NCBI GenBank assembly: GCA_910588145.1
Contig: CAJUPO010000010.1
Span: 11,165-75,164, forward strand
From: an uncultured Oscillospiraceae bacterium
Lineage (GTDB): Bacteria > Bacillota > Clostridia > Oscillospirales > Ruminococcaceae
Direction of reading: 5' to 3'
Length of the DNA stretch: 64,000 nucleotides
Within the stretch, counting starts at the first letter, position 1, and every line of letters begins with the position of its first letter. A program made the translations under genes and the position numbers. Of the stretch, positions 1 to 8,580 are shown in pieces. The notes beneath the pieces were generated by a model. That model worked only from the letters and a program-made list of their open reading frames with translations, searched no databases and was not told the DNA's origin.

Positions 1-1032
1 ATTCATTCAAGGGTAAACTATTGCCGTGATATGAAAAAGCATACGCATCTCAAGGACGAAATGTTTGACTGGGAGCTTACGGATAAAAATAATCTTAAGG
101 CTTATCACAAAAAGCTGTCCGAATTTGCAAATAAGTTTTGCAGCAGGGATAATGAGGATTTTGAACTTTTCCTTGGTTATTACACTCATCTGATAACAGA
201 TGAGATGTTTGTAAGGACTGTCAGGCAGGAATTTGCCCGTGAATCGGAAAAACGGGGAATTTATCAGACGGATAAGGAATTTTTTAATGATATAATGAGT
301 GATATAAACGGAACTGACAGCATTTTCGCTGAAAAATATCCCTATAATATTGATATTCCGTCTTTTCTTGAATCAAAGGGCTTTGACGCTTTTTATGTTA
401 CGGCTGAGGAAACTGAGCTTTCAAAAAAATGGATACTTGAAAATTTTTACAAGAAAAAAAGCTTTGAGGGTTCACAATTCATTACCTATGAGCGTATGCT
501 TGACTTTATCAGCGAGGCGGTTTCGGAAATTCTGAAAAGAACCGACGCTTTTTTCGGCTGCCTGCCCCGTGACGATTTCTATATGCGTGAAGCGCTGATT
601 CAGGCAAGACGTGCAGCAGATATTTTCGAAGTGCCCGTTGGCGCTGTCATAGTTAAAAAAAGTACCGGTGAGATTGTCGGGAAAGGATTCAACAAGCGTG
701 AAACGGATAGGAATCCTATTGCTCATGCAGAAATTGAAGCGATCCGGGAAGCGTCTGAGAAGCTCGGCGGCTGGAGGCTTATTGACTGTGAAATGTATGT
801 GACCCTGGAACCGTGTCCTATGTGCTGCGGCGCTGTAATAAATTCAAGGCTTGAAAGAATAGTATACGGAACCTGCGATAAAAAGTCGGGATCAGCTGAA
901 TCGGTAACAGAAATATTTTCTCTTCCCTATAATCATAAGCCTGAATTGTTCAGCGGAGTGCAGAAGGAAAAGTGCTCTGAAATCTTATCTCATTTCTTCA
1001 GAAAGCTGAGAATTAAAAAGCAGAATTTATAA
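1..1032 (+). CDS. tadA: tRNA adenosine deaminase TadA fused to a phospholipase C-like N-terminal domain (5' partial)
   Basis: The frame is open from base 1, before the first ATG at 31, so the N-terminus lies outside the window. The C-terminal ~150 residues (about 183-333 counting from the ATG at 31) form a TadA deaminase, which makes inosine-34 in tRNA-Arg(ACG). It has the HAEIEA motif (zinc His232, proton-shuttling Glu234) and PCPMC (zinc Cys262, Cys265). The residues before it (IHSRVNYCRDMKKHTHL, then GYYTHLITDEMF near residue 49) resemble zinc-dependent phospholipase C/S1-P1 nuclease-fold hydrolases of Firmicutes, and the reading through base 1 extends that match. Stand-alone TadA is ~150-170 aa, so this is a fusion. 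The TadA part is certain; activity of the N-terminal domain is unknown. Confidence 0.85.
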   Translation: MHSRVNYCRDMKKHTHLKDEMFDWELTDKNNLKAYHKKLSEFANKFCSRDNEDFELFLGYYTHLITDEMFVRTVRQEFARESEKRGIYQTDKEFFNDIMSDINGTDSIFAEKYPYNIDIPSFLESKGFDAFYVTAEETELSKKWILENFYKKKSFEGSQFITYERMLDFISEAVSEILKRTDAFFGCLPRDDFYMREALIQARRAADIFEVPVGAVIVKKSTGEIVGKGFNKRETDRNPIAHAEIEAIREASEKLGGWRLIDCEMYVTLEPCPMCCGAVINSRLERIVYGTCDKKSGSAESVTEIFSLPYNHKPELFSGVQKEKCSEILSHFFRKLRIKKQNL

Positions 1033-1159
1033 TCCTTAAATGAAAAAATATAAATAAATAATATAATCGGTGAATATAATTTATGAGGAAATATAATTTA
1101 TTTTTTATATTTTTTTAGCAGTTTTTCACACATTAACCACATTGGAAAAGGAAAATATA

Positions 1160-1188
1160 TTGCAATTTTCCACGTCCTGTGCTATAAT
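1160..1188 (+). promoter_or_regulatory. Sigma-A type promoter of glmS
   Basis: TTGCAA (1160-1165), a 17-bp spacer and TATAAT (1183-1188). Transcription should start near 1195. This excludes an ATG at 1193 as the glmS start and leaves a leader of about 55 nt. Confidence 0.8.
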
Positions 1189-1210
1189 GTAGTTGGTTCT
1201 AATCAATTTG

Positions 1211-1252
1211 AAAGGAGTAGACCTGCCTTGCTGCGGGTCGTATGTATATATG
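1211..1252 (+). promoter_or_regulatory. glmS translation-initiation region: distant Shine-Dalgarno plus bridging hairpin
   Basis: AAAGGAG at 1211-1217 is the only good ribosome site, but it lies 32 nt before the glmS ATG at 1250. Between them GACCTGC (1220-1226) can pair with GCGGGTC (1233-1239) around a 6-nt loop. Folding would shorten the effective spacing to about 12 nt. No glmS ribozyme core motif (AGCGCCAGAACT) is visible upstream. Confidence 0.5.
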
Positions 1253-3070
1253 TGCGGAATTGTTGGATATGTTGGCAGAAGAGACTGTACAGACGTTCTT
1301 ATAGATGCACTTTCAAAGCTGGAGTACAGAGGGTATGACTCTGCCGGTATCGCCGTGTTTGAAAACGGCAGTATAAAAGTTGCTAAGTCAAAGGGACGTC
1401 TTGCGGACCTGGAAAAGAAAATGGATGAGGAAGAACGTCCCTTGGGAAATGCCGGAATAGGTCATACAAGATGGGCAACCCACGGAGAACCTTCCGATGT
1501 AAATTCACATCCGCACAGCGGTGAAAGAGTAACCATTGTACATAACGGAATCATAGAAAATTACAAGATTCTAAAGGAGTTTCTTGTTTCTCAGGGAAGA
1601 CAGTTTAGAAGTGAAACGGATACTGAGGTTGTGGCTCAGCTTTTGGATTATTACTATGACGGGAATCCACTTGACACTATAATAAAGGTTATGCATGAAC
1701 TGGAGGGCTCTTTTGCTCTTGGAATAGTTTTTGCAGATTTTTGTGATACTGTTTATGCGGTGAGATGTGAAAGTCCTCTTATTGTGGGTGTAGGAAGTGA
1801 TGAAAGCTTTATAGCGTCCGATGTTCCGGCAATACTGAAATATACTAAGGATTACTATCTGCTTGAGCATAACGAAATCGCTGTTTTGAATAATGACGGG
1901 GTTAAGATTTTCAATCTTCATAAAAAGGAAATTGAAAAGGAGCTTAAAACTGCTGACTGGGATATGGACGCCGCAGAAAAAGGCGGATATGAGCATTTTA
2001 TGCTTAAAGAGATTTATGAACAGCCTACGGCAGTGAGAACTACCATTACTCCTCGTATTTCAGACGGCTTGCCGAATCTTGAGGAATGCGGAATTACTTA
2101 TGATAAGCTGAGGAATTTTGAAAATATTTACGTTGTTGCCTGCGGTACTGCTATGCACGCAGGAATGGTTGGAAAATATATAATCGAAAAGCTTGCAAGG
2201 ATTCCTGTAACCGTTGATATAGCTTCGGAATTCAGATACAGAGATCCCCTTGTAACAGACAGGGATCTTGTTATAATTATTTCTCAGTCGGGAGAAACTG
2301 CCGACAGCCTTGCGGCTATGAGGCTTGCAAAAAATCTTGGCGCCCAGACTCTTGCTATAGTAAATGCTAAGGGCAGCTCCATAGCAAGAGAAGCTGATAT
2401 GCTGATTTATACCCATGCGGGTCCGGAAATAGCAGTGGCTTCGACTAAGGCATATATGGTTCAGATCTCAGTAATGTATCTGCTTGCATTCGAGCTTGCC
2501 CTTGCCGCCGGAAAAATCAGCGAAGACGAGTGCAGAAGACTTACAGGACTTCTTCAGCAGACTCCTGAGTATATATCCGATTTGCTTGAAAAGAAAGAAG
2601 CGGCGCAGTATATCGCATCATCTCTCATTACTGCGGACAGTCTGCTTTACATCGGCAGAGGACTCGACTATGCCCTTAGCATGGAAGGCTCGCTGAAACT
2701 AAAGGAAATATCGTATATTCATTCCGAATCCTATGCGGCAGGAGAACTCAAGCACGGAACCATTTCTTTGATTTCCGACGGTATGCCTGTTATCGCTGTT
2801 GCAACTCAGACCGCACTGCTTGAAAAAACCATCAGCAATATTAAGGAAGTAAAGGCAAGAGGCGCTAAGGTGGTTATGGTCTGCCGTGATTCGTATGAGT
2901 TTGAAAATGATATAGCCGATTATAAATTCGGACTGCCGGATATTGACGATATAATAATGCCGATGATAGCGGTTGTTCCATTACAGCTAATAGCTTACTA
3001 TACGTCTGTTCTTAAGGGGAACGATGTTGATAAGCCGAGAAATCTTGCAAAATCAGTTACAGTGGAATAA
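1250..3070 (+). CDS. glmS: Glutamine--fructose-6-phosphate aminotransferase
   Basis: Makes glucosamine-6-phosphate from fructose-6-phosphate and glutamine, the first step to UDP-GlcNAc for peptidoglycan; cytoplasmic. I chose the ATG that gives MCGIVGYVG, because the Cys after Met is the N-terminal nucleophile of class II glutamine amidotransferases; a longer in-frame reading from 1193 would bury it and begins at or before the transcription start. The result is 606 aa, matching the usual ~600. The amidotransferase domain (about 1-220, with HTRWATHG and the YRGYDSAG region) is followed by two SIS sugar-isomerase domains (SQSGETADS, STKAYMVQ) and the conserved C-terminus ending LAKSVTVE. GlmU and MurA, later steps of the pathway, are also in this window. 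The ribosome site is unusually far upstream. Confidence 0.97.
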   Translation: MCGIVGYVGRRDCTDVLIDALSKLEYRGYDSAGIAVFENGSIKVAKSKGRLADLEKKMDEEERPLGNAGIGHTRWATHGEPSDVNSHPHSGERVTIVHNGIIENYKILKEFLVSQGRQFRSETDTEVVAQLLDYYYDGNPLDTIIKVMHELEGSFALGIVFADFCDTVYAVRCESPLIVGVGSDESFIASDVPAILKYTKDYYLLEHNEIAVLNNDGVKIFNLHKKEIEKELKTADWDMDAAEKGGYEHFMLKEIYEQPTAVRTTITPRISDGLPNLEECGITYDKLRNFENIYVVACGTAMHAGMVGKYIIEKLARIPVTVDIASEFRYRDPLVTDRDLVIIISQSGETADSLAAMRLAKNLGAQTLAIVNAKGSSIAREADMLIYTHAGPEIAVASTKAYMVQISVMYLLAFELALAAGKISEDECRRLTGLLQQTPEYISDLLEKKEAAQYIASSLITADSLLYIGRGLDYALSMEGSLKLKEISYIHSESYAAGELKHGTISLISDGMPVIAVATQTALLEKTISNIKEVKARGAKVVMVCRDSYEFENDIADYKFGLPDIDDIIMPMIAVVPLQLIAYYTSVLKGNDVDKPRNLAKSVTVE

Positions 3071-3098
3071 AAAATTATTCCTGAAATAAGGAGAAGTT

Positions 3099-4367
3099 AT
3101 GAAGCTTAAAAAAACAGCAGCGGCGCTTTTGTCGGCATTAATAATCTCATTGACGCCGACTTGCGCTTTTGCCGAGGATAGTGAAAAGGATTTTGATACA
3201 TCCGACGGATATACTGACGTAACCGATGACGAAGGTTATCTGACCGACAGTGAGGGAAACTATAAGTATTCTTTAAATGACGACGGGACTGCTACTATTG
3301 AAAAGTATCTGGGAAAAGAAACTTCAGTTGTTGTTCCTGAGGAGCTTGACGGAATTAAAGTTACCGGATTCGGTGATTATACCTACTATATGCGTGAGGA
3401 CATAACAGACATCACGCTGTCAGAAAATATTGCTGATTTCGGCTGGTTTCCGTTTTATGGCTGCCTTGCTCTGAAAGAATTTAAGGTAAATGAAAAGAAT
3501 CCAATCTATACGGTTGACGAAAACGGTATTCTCTTTGACCAGGCAGGCGAATGCATTATGGCTTATCCTGCTGCCCTTGATAAGGAAGAGTATGTTATTC
3601 CTGACGGAATTATCTGCATAAACAGCAGCGCCTTTGCCTGCAATCCTTATCTGAAAAAAGTCACAATTCCTGAGGGAGTTATCGCTCAGTATATGGGAAT
3701 CAGAGCCTTTGCGGAATGTACTGCTTTGGAAACGGTTGTTTTTCCTGAATCCCTTACTGCAATAAGCCAGTTTTGCTTTGCTGCCTGTACTTCACTTGAA
3801 CAGGTGGAATTTACAAACAAACTTCAAAAGATCGATCAGGCGGCGTTCTACAACTGCACTGCCCTTGATACGGTAGTGCTGCCAAGCTCACTTCAGGAAA
3901 TCGGACAGGGTGCGTTTATTTCTACTGCCTTTGACCAGATAAAGATTCCGGCAGGGGTTTCAAGTATAGGCTACAGCGCTTTCGGATACTATACCGATGA
4001 TAAGGATGAAATTGTCCAAATGGACGATTTTACAATCTACGGCTATAACAATACATATGCTCAGTCATACTGCAATGAAAACGGAATTGACTTTGTTCCG
4101 CTTGATGATGACGGAGCAGCGGAAACTGAAAAAGCGAAAAATTCCTCCGATGAAAATAATTTAAACAGAAACCGTATCATTTGGGCAGTTTGCATCTTAT
4201 TGGTAATTGTAATAATTATAGTTATCGTTATTCTCAACAATAAGAGCAAAAAGCTTAAGGATGAAGATGAGGGCGATTACGAAGACTTTGAATTGGAAGC
4301 TGATGAAACTGCTGACAAGGAAGAAGAAGCAAGTGATTCAAACGAAGAAAGTGACGGTGAAGTATGA
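3099..4367 (+). CDS. BspA-type leucine-rich-repeat membrane protein
   Basis: 422 aa. A signal peptide (about 1-25, ending AFAED) is followed by several ~23-residue BspA/TpLRR-type repeats of the form CTALETVVFPESLTAIS (about 150-300). Then comes a charged linker, one transmembrane helix (about 351-375, IIWAVCILLVIVIII) and a strongly acidic cytoplasmic tail rich in Asp/Glu. The predicted topology puts the repeats outside, anchored by the C-terminal helix. BspA repeats often mediate adhesion or protein contact, but no partner can be read here. The gene lies 28 bp after glmS with its own AAGGAG site, so it may be co-transcribed. Its stop overlaps the next LRR gene by 4 nt (ATGA), so the two are probably translationally coupled and made together. 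Confidence 0.8.
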   Translation: MKLKKTAAALLSALIISLTPTCAFAEDSEKDFDTSDGYTDVTDDEGYLTDSEGNYKYSLNDDGTATIEKYLGKETSVVVPEELDGIKVTGFGDYTYYMREDITDITLSENIADFGWFPFYGCLALKEFKVNEKNPIYTVDENGILFDQAGECIMAYPAALDKEEYVIPDGIICINSSAFACNPYLKKVTIPEGVIAQYMGIRAFAECTALETVVFPESLTAISQFCFAACTSLEQVEFTNKLQKIDQAAFYNCTALDTVVLPSSLQEIGQGAFISTAFDQIKIPAGVSSIGYSAFGYYTDDKDEIVQMDDFTIYGYNNTYAQSYCNENGIDFVPLDDDGAAETEKAKNSSDENNLNRNRIIWAVCILLVIVIIIVIVILNNKSKKLKDEDEGDYEDFELEADETADKEEEASDSNEESDGEV

Positions 4368-5725
4368 TTGATCTGAAAAAATCTGCGTTTACTGTTACAG
4401 CGGCTTTATCATTGATTTTATGCGCTTCATTGCCGGCTTTTGCAGAAGAAGAAACAAAGGCAAAAACATTTACAGATGAAATTTTAACTTATGAGGTTAC
4501 TAACGGGGGTGTACGGATAACCGAGTGTACAGATACTGTTATTGAGCTGAAAATTCAGGAAAAGATCGACGGCTATAATATCGTAGGGATCGCAGACGGC
4601 GTGTTTGCAGAGCACTCCTCATTAAAATCTGTTTCACTTCCGGATAGTATAACTGATATGGGAGACGCTGTTTTTACAGGCTGTTCAGCTCTTAAGTCAG
4701 TAAAGCTTCCGTCTGGAATTAAAACTATCCCAGCTCAGACTTTTGCAGGATGTTCTTCTCTTGAGGAGGTTATATTTCCGGAGGACGTAACTGAGATCGG
4801 AAGCTATGCTTTCAGCTACTGCGATGATCTTATTTGGCTTGAGATCCCTCAAACGGTTGAATCTATTGGATCTTATTCCTTTGCGTTCAGCAATATCGGT
4901 GAAAAGTTTGTGATTCCTGAGGGTGTTGTTTCCCTGGACGCATTCTCATTTTATTACTGCGACGGCGTAAAGAGTGTTACTATACCGGCTTCAATGGTTT
5001 CGGTTGGTTCAATGGCGTTTCTCGGATGCGGCAATCTGGAACAGTATATTGTGGAACCGGGAAACGAAACATATTCGGCAGAATACGGAGTTTTGTACAG
5101 CGCTGAAAAGGATATGCTCGTGAGTTATCCCAATGCCAAAACAGGCGATGAATTTAATGTGCCTGAAACTGTTCAGTATATAGCAGAGGGAGCGTTTTTC
5201 GGCAATGAAAATCTTAAAAAGATAACTATTCCTGAGTCAGTAGTTGCATTCGGTGAGGGCGTTTTTTCAAACTGCCGTTCATTGAAATCAGTTAATATAC
5301 CGTCTAAGGTTGCGGAAATAACAGACAGTATGTTCTGTGACTGTTATTCCCTTTCGGAAATAACCATACCCGATTCAGTAACTTATATTTCTGATTATGC
5401 ATTTCTTGAATGTACAAGCCTCAAAAGCCTTACTGTTTCGGATAATGTGACTCAGATAGGCGAAAAGGCAATTGGATTTTATGATGACAGCGATGGAAAA
5501 TTCAAAAAGATAGATGGGTTTACACTCAAAGCTAATTTTGATTCTGCCGCTAAAAGATACGCAAAGGATAACGGAATAGATATTGACTATCTTGACGGTA
5601 ACAAGAATATCCCGTATATTATTATAATCAGCGCAGTAATCGGGGCTGTAATAATCGGAATAATAATTATTATAGTACATACTGTACGGAAAAAGAAAAA
5701 AGAACACGAATATTACAGTAATTAA
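4364..5725 (+). CDS. BspA-type leucine-rich-repeat membrane protein, second of a pair
   Basis: 453 aa with the same plan as the upstream gene. It has a signal peptide (about 1-27, LPAFAEE), then a nearly unbroken run of BspA-type repeats (SLKSVSLPDSITDMGDAVF and similar, about 60-390). A transmembrane helix (about 418-443, rich in Ile) and a short basic KKKKEHEYYSN tail follow. The tail differs from the acidic one of the neighbour, which suggests the two proteins are a co-expressed, non-identical pair at the cell surface rather than a simple copy. It starts inside the stop of the previous gene and ends at a strong terminator. The function is not recognisable beyond repeat-mediated binding. 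Confidence 0.8.
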   Translation: MIDLKKSAFTVTAALSLILCASLPAFAEEETKAKTFTDEILTYEVTNGGVRITECTDTVIELKIQEKIDGYNIVGIADGVFAEHSSLKSVSLPDSITDMGDAVFTGCSALKSVKLPSGIKTIPAQTFAGCSSLEEVIFPEDVTEIGSYAFSYCDDLIWLEIPQTVESIGSYSFAFSNIGEKFVIPEGVVSLDAFSFYYCDGVKSVTIPASMVSVGSMAFLGCGNLEQYIVEPGNETYSAEYGVLYSAEKDMLVSYPNAKTGDEFNVPETVQYIAEGAFFGNENLKKITIPESVVAFGEGVFSNCRSLKSVNIPSKVAEITDSMFCDCYSLSEITIPDSVTYISDYAFLECTSLKSLTVSDNVTQIGEKAIGFYDDSDGKFKKIDGFTLKANFDSAAKRYAKDNGIDIDYLDGNKNIPYIIIISAVIGAVIIGIIIIIVHTVRKKKKEHEYYSN

Positions 5726-5733
5726 AAAAGCTT

Positions 5734-5760
5734 GGCGGACGTTTTAAACGTCCGCCTTTT
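5734..5760 (+). terminator. Rho-independent terminator of the LRR operon
   Basis: GGCGGACGTTT and AAACGTCCGCC pair almost completely (5734-5756), followed by TTTT. The stem follows the second LRR stop by 8 nt. Confidence 0.85.
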
Positions 5761-5792
5761 AATATAAAAAATCTCCGGAGGAATCCGGAGAT
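5761..5792 (-). terminator. Rho-independent terminator of the MATE gene
   Basis: ATCTCCGGA / TCCGGAGAT stem with a GGAA loop (5771-5792). Read on the minus strand it is followed by a T-rich run (5770 down to 5761). It lies back to back with the terminator of the converging LRR operon. Confidence 0.8.
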
Positions 5793-5800
5793 AATTTATT

Positions 5801-7180
5801 TTATGAAGCGGATGAATGGCGCCGTTTAAATAAAAGCTCGTGTTTAAGTTCTTTGATTTTGATAAAGTACACTATAATGAGTAGGGTGTCGGCAAAGATC
5901 CATGCCACAGGGCTTGCAAGACAAGCGGCGTTGAATCCGAGACTTGCAACAAAACCGAAAGCTACTATTGATCTTGCGGCAAGTTCGCTTATGCCGGCTG
6001 TCATAGGAAGCAGGCTGTAGCCCATTCCCTGGAGAGCGTTTCGGAAAATGAATAGAATACCCAAAGTCGGATAGAATAATCCGTTTATTCTGAGATAATT
6101 TACTGACAGATCAATAATTTCTGTTTCTCCTGCGTCAACGAACAGTGTGGTTATAAAACCGCCGAGAAGCGAAACGATAACAAATGAAAATACGCAGTAA
6201 ATCATTGAGATAATTGTGCTCTGCTTTATGCCTGCCCTTATTCTTGAAAACTTTCCTGCGCCTCTGTTCTGTCCGCAGTAGGTTGCCATGGTGATACCGA
6301 TACTTTCCATGGGGGCAATTGCGACTGTCTGAATCTTGCTTGCGGCTGTAATTGACGCAACAGGGATTTTACCCAAGGAATTTACCGCACGCTGGAGAAT
6401 TATCGAACCTATGGCTGTAATAGAAAACTGAAGCGCCATTGGGATCCCCACAGAAATCAGCTCTGCTGATCTCTTTTTGTCAAAGGAAAGCTCTCCCTTG
6501 TCAAATGAAAGTATTTTGTAGTTTCTGTTCATATAGATAAGGCAGAAAAATGCGGAAACAGCCTGAGAAATGACTGTTGCCCAGCCTGCACCCTTTACTC
6601 CCATGTTGAATACAATAATAAAGAGAAGATCAAGACCTATGTTTATTACTGATGAAACAATAAGGAAGTAGAGCGGAGTTTTACTGTCGCCCAGCGCTCT
6701 GAGTATTCCTGCAAGAATGTTGTAAAAAATCGTTGCGGAAATTCCGGCGAAAATTATGATTATATAGTCATAGGCGTCTTTGAAGATATCCTCAGGCGTA
6801 TCCATTATACGGAGAATGGGTTTGGTCAGAAGCATTGTTCCGGCGGTCAGGATTACAGCGGCTGCTCCGCTTAGATAGAAAGAGTTGGCTATATATCTGC
6901 GCATTCCCGAGTAATCGCCTGCACCGAAGCTTTGTGCGATCTTGATGGAAAATCCGCTGCAAATGCCCAGGGCAAAGCCTATTACAAGAAAATTTATAGC
7001 GCCTGTTGAGCCTACGCCCGCAAGAGCGTCAACCCCTACATATTTACCTACGATGACCGTATCGACCATACTGTAAAGCTGCTGAAAAATATTTCCCAGA
7101 ATCATTGGCAGAGCAAAGGCAAGTATCAGCTTATAAGGTTTTCCCGATGTCATTTCTTTAACTGCGGACATATCACTCAT
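5801..7180 (-). CDS. MATE family efflux transporter
   Basis: 459 aa, the usual MATE length, with about 12 hydrophobic segments. The N-terminus (PYKLILAFALPMILGNIFQQ, then YSMVDTVIVGKYVG) is the classic start of a DinF/MepA-like multidrug and toxin extrusion antiporter, driven by Na+ or H+. The motif GALGDSKTPLYF-type loop (here RALGDSKTPLYF) is present near the middle. AAGGAAG sits directly before the first ATG, so the second ATG (residue 4) is an equally good start. The substrate cannot be predicted. It stands alone, divergent from an AraC-type regulator 98 bp away, which is a plausible but unproven regulator of it. Confidence 0.9.
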   Translation of the reverse strand: MSDMSAVKEMTSGKPYKLILAFALPMILGNIFQQLYSMVDTVIVGKYVGVDALAGVGSTGAINFLVIGFALGICSGFSIKIAQSFGAGDYSGMRRYIANSFYLSGAAAVILTAGTMLLTKPILRIMDTPEDIFKDAYDYIIIIFAGISATIFYNILAGILRALGDSKTPLYFLIVSSVINIGLDLLFIIVFNMGVKGAGWATVISQAVSAFFCLIYMNRNYKILSFDKGELSFDKKRSAELISVGIPMALQFSITAIGSIILQRAVNSLGKIPVASITAASKIQTVAIAPMESIGITMATYCGQNRGAGKFSRIRAGIKQSTIISMIYCVFSFVIVSLLGGFITTLFVDAGETEIIDLSVNYLRINGLFYPTLGILFIFRNALQGMGYSLLPMTAGISELAARSIVAFGFVASLGFNAACLASPVAWIFADTLLIIVYFIKIKELKHELLFKRRHSSAS

Positions 7181-7220
7181 CTTCCTTTCTTGTTATCTTC
7201 TTACATTGCGCCCGGCATAG

Positions 7221-7249
7221 TTGTAATTAGATTTTATTTATGATAAAAT
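7221..7249 (+). promoter_or_regulatory. Promoter of the AraC-family gene
   Basis: TTGTAA (7221-7226), a 17-bp spacer and TAAAAT (7244-7249). The ATG at 7240 lies inside this promoter, which supports the TTG start at 7279. Confidence 0.65.
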
Positions 7250-7278
7250 ATATCTGTACCGTAAAGGAGGCTGTTTTA

Positions 7279-8148
7279 TTGGAAAATTATAATCACGAAC
7301 AGATACATTATGAAACAGAAACCGGAATGAGGTGCGACGTTCACAGTACTCATGGTTTCTTTGTTGCGAAGCATTGGCATAACAGCCTTGAAATTATTAT
7401 GGTTATTGACGGGAATATGGATATTAGCATAAGCGGCAGAAATATACGCCTTGAATCCGGCGGATTGGCTGTTATAAATTCCAGAACCATTCATTCAACC
7501 GGATGCCGGAGCAGCTGCCGGTATCTTTTGCTCCAGATACCTTATGAGGTCCTGAAGAAAAATATCCCCGATATAGAAATGATAACCATAAGGTGCGTGT
7601 GTCCCGTAAAATCAATGAGGAAGGGACACGTAGAAGAAACAGCGCATACCCTGGAAAAGCTTGCTGCACTTTATGAATCTCCAAGGGACGGCGGTTATCT
7701 CCTTATGTTCAACAGTCTTGTTTATGAGCTGCTGTATCATCTCGTTATACATTTCAAGGTTGTAATTGATCCGGCGCTGAAAAAGCAGTCTGATAAGAAT
7801 GTACAGAGGCTTGGCGTTGTATTGCAGTACGTCCGTCAGCATTATAATGAGAGTATAAGCCTTGAGGACGCCGCCCGCCTTGTTGCATTCAACAGAGAAT
7901 ATTTTTCACGGTTCTTCAAAAAGTATATGGGAATAACCTTTATGGACTATGTTTTTGCTATTCGGCTTGAATATGCATATAATGACATTATCAATACTGA
8001 TTACCCCATTGTGGATATAATAGAAAATAATGGATTCGGTAAAAATTATAAGCTTTTTCTGAGGAAATTCCGTGAACAGTACGGCTGCTCCCCAGGCGAA
8101 AAAAGGAAACAGCTTGCGGAAAATCAACCCTCCTGCAACAGTAATTAG
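7279..8148 (+). CDS. AraC-family transcriptional regulator with cupin sensor domain
   Basis: 289 aa. The start is TTG at 7279, because AAAGGAGG (7263-7270) sits 8 nt before it and the earlier ATG at 7240 falls within the promoter. The N-terminal ~100 residues form a cupin-like ligand domain (HWHNSLEIIMVIDG, GGLAVINSRTIHS). The C-terminal ~100 residues hold the two helix-turn-helix motifs of AraC (SLEDAARLVAFNREYFSRFF, and VDIIENNGFGKNYKLFLRKF). This layout is typical of sugar-responsive regulators in gut Clostridia. It is divergent from the MATE exporter and stands upstream of, but is not co-transcribed with, the cysteine operon. The ligand is unknown. Confidence 0.9.
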   Translation: MENYNHEQIHYETETGMRCDVHSTHGFFVAKHWHNSLEIIMVIDGNMDISISGRNIRLESGGLAVINSRTIHSTGCRSSCRYLLLQIPYEVLKKNIPDIEMITIRCVCPVKSMRKGHVEETAHTLEKLAALYESPRDGGYLLMFNSLVYELLYHLVIHFKVVIDPALKKQSDKNVQRLGVVLQYVRQHYNESISLEDAARLVAFNREYFSRFFKKYMGITFMDYVFAIRLEYAYNDIINTDYPIVDIIENNGFGKNYKLFLRKFREQYGCSPGEKRKQLAENQPSCNSN

Positions 8149-8264
8149 TATAACAGCAGGCGAAACATTTTTCAATAGAGGATTCTGACGAGTATAGTGG
8201 AGGATATTGACATTCAGAGTATAAAAATGTAAAACCGCAGGCGCTTTTAAAGACGCTTTTGCGG

Positions 8265-8293
8265 TTGACAAAAGAGGAAACAAAAGTTATAAT
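8265..8293 (+). promoter_or_regulatory. Consensus promoter of the T-box/cysE operon
   Basis: Perfect TTGACA (8265-8270), a 17-bp spacer and TATAAT (8288-8293). An imperfect inverted repeat (AACCGC 8233-8238 with GCGGTT 8261-8266) overlaps the -35. It could be the end of the araC transcript or an operator; no T-run follows it on the plus strand. Confidence 0.85.
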
Positions 8294-8304
8294 ATATATT
8301 ATAT

Positions 8305-8540
8305 ATAGAGTGATGAAAGACGTAGCAGTCAGAGTATTTTTCCGGGAATTTTACAGAGAGCTCTGAAAAGGTGAGAGCAGAGCATTGGAACGGATAAGGA
8401 AGTGCGGCTGTCAGTCTGCGGCAGGAAAGGAATTTCTAAGTATTGCCGCACGTGTTCCGCGTTAAGGAATCAGAGTTCTAAATCGGAGTGGAACCGCGGT
8501 CTGCCGCCTCCGGCCTTAACACAGGGCCGGATTTTTTTAT
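8305..8540 (+). ncRNA. T-box riboswitch, tRNA-Cys responsive
   Basis: Fills most of the 432-base gap between araC and cysE. The T-box core AGTGGAACCGCGG (8487-8499) is followed by a strong terminator (CCGGCC / GGCCGG, 8509-8531, then seven T). Upstream, the stem I region includes GATGAAAGACG (8312-8322) and GGAAG-TGC-GG. The TGC at 8403-8405 is my proposed specifier, a cysteine codon. The variable base of the UGGN tRNA-acceptor motif (8489-8492) is A, which pairs with a U discriminator, as in bacterial tRNA-Cys. Uncharged tRNA-Cys should therefore favour antitermination into cysE and cysS. The short open frames across this region are not genes. Confidence 0.92.
8509..8538 (+). terminator. T-box regulated terminator
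   Basis: TCCGGCC (8509-8515) pairs with GGCCGGA (8525-8531) around a 9-nt loop, followed by TTTTTTT (8532-8538). It is the off-state of the cysteine T-box. Confidence 0.9.
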
Positions 8541-8580
8541 TGTATGATTTTTACAGCTTTTCTGACAAAGGAGTGATATA

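Noticed and set aside
1033..1249. glmS ribozyme before glmS
   Set aside because: The conserved core (AGCGCCAGAACT and following helices) is not present, and the leader from the mapped promoter is only about 55 nt, too short for the ribozyme.
1193..1249. 19-residue N-terminal extension of GlmS
   Set aside because: It begins at or before the predicted transcription start and would hide the catalytic N-terminal Cys.
5801..8148. MATE exporter and AraC regulator as a described drug-response module
   Set aside because: Divergent placement alone is not evidence; no shared operator repeat was found in the 98-bp gap.
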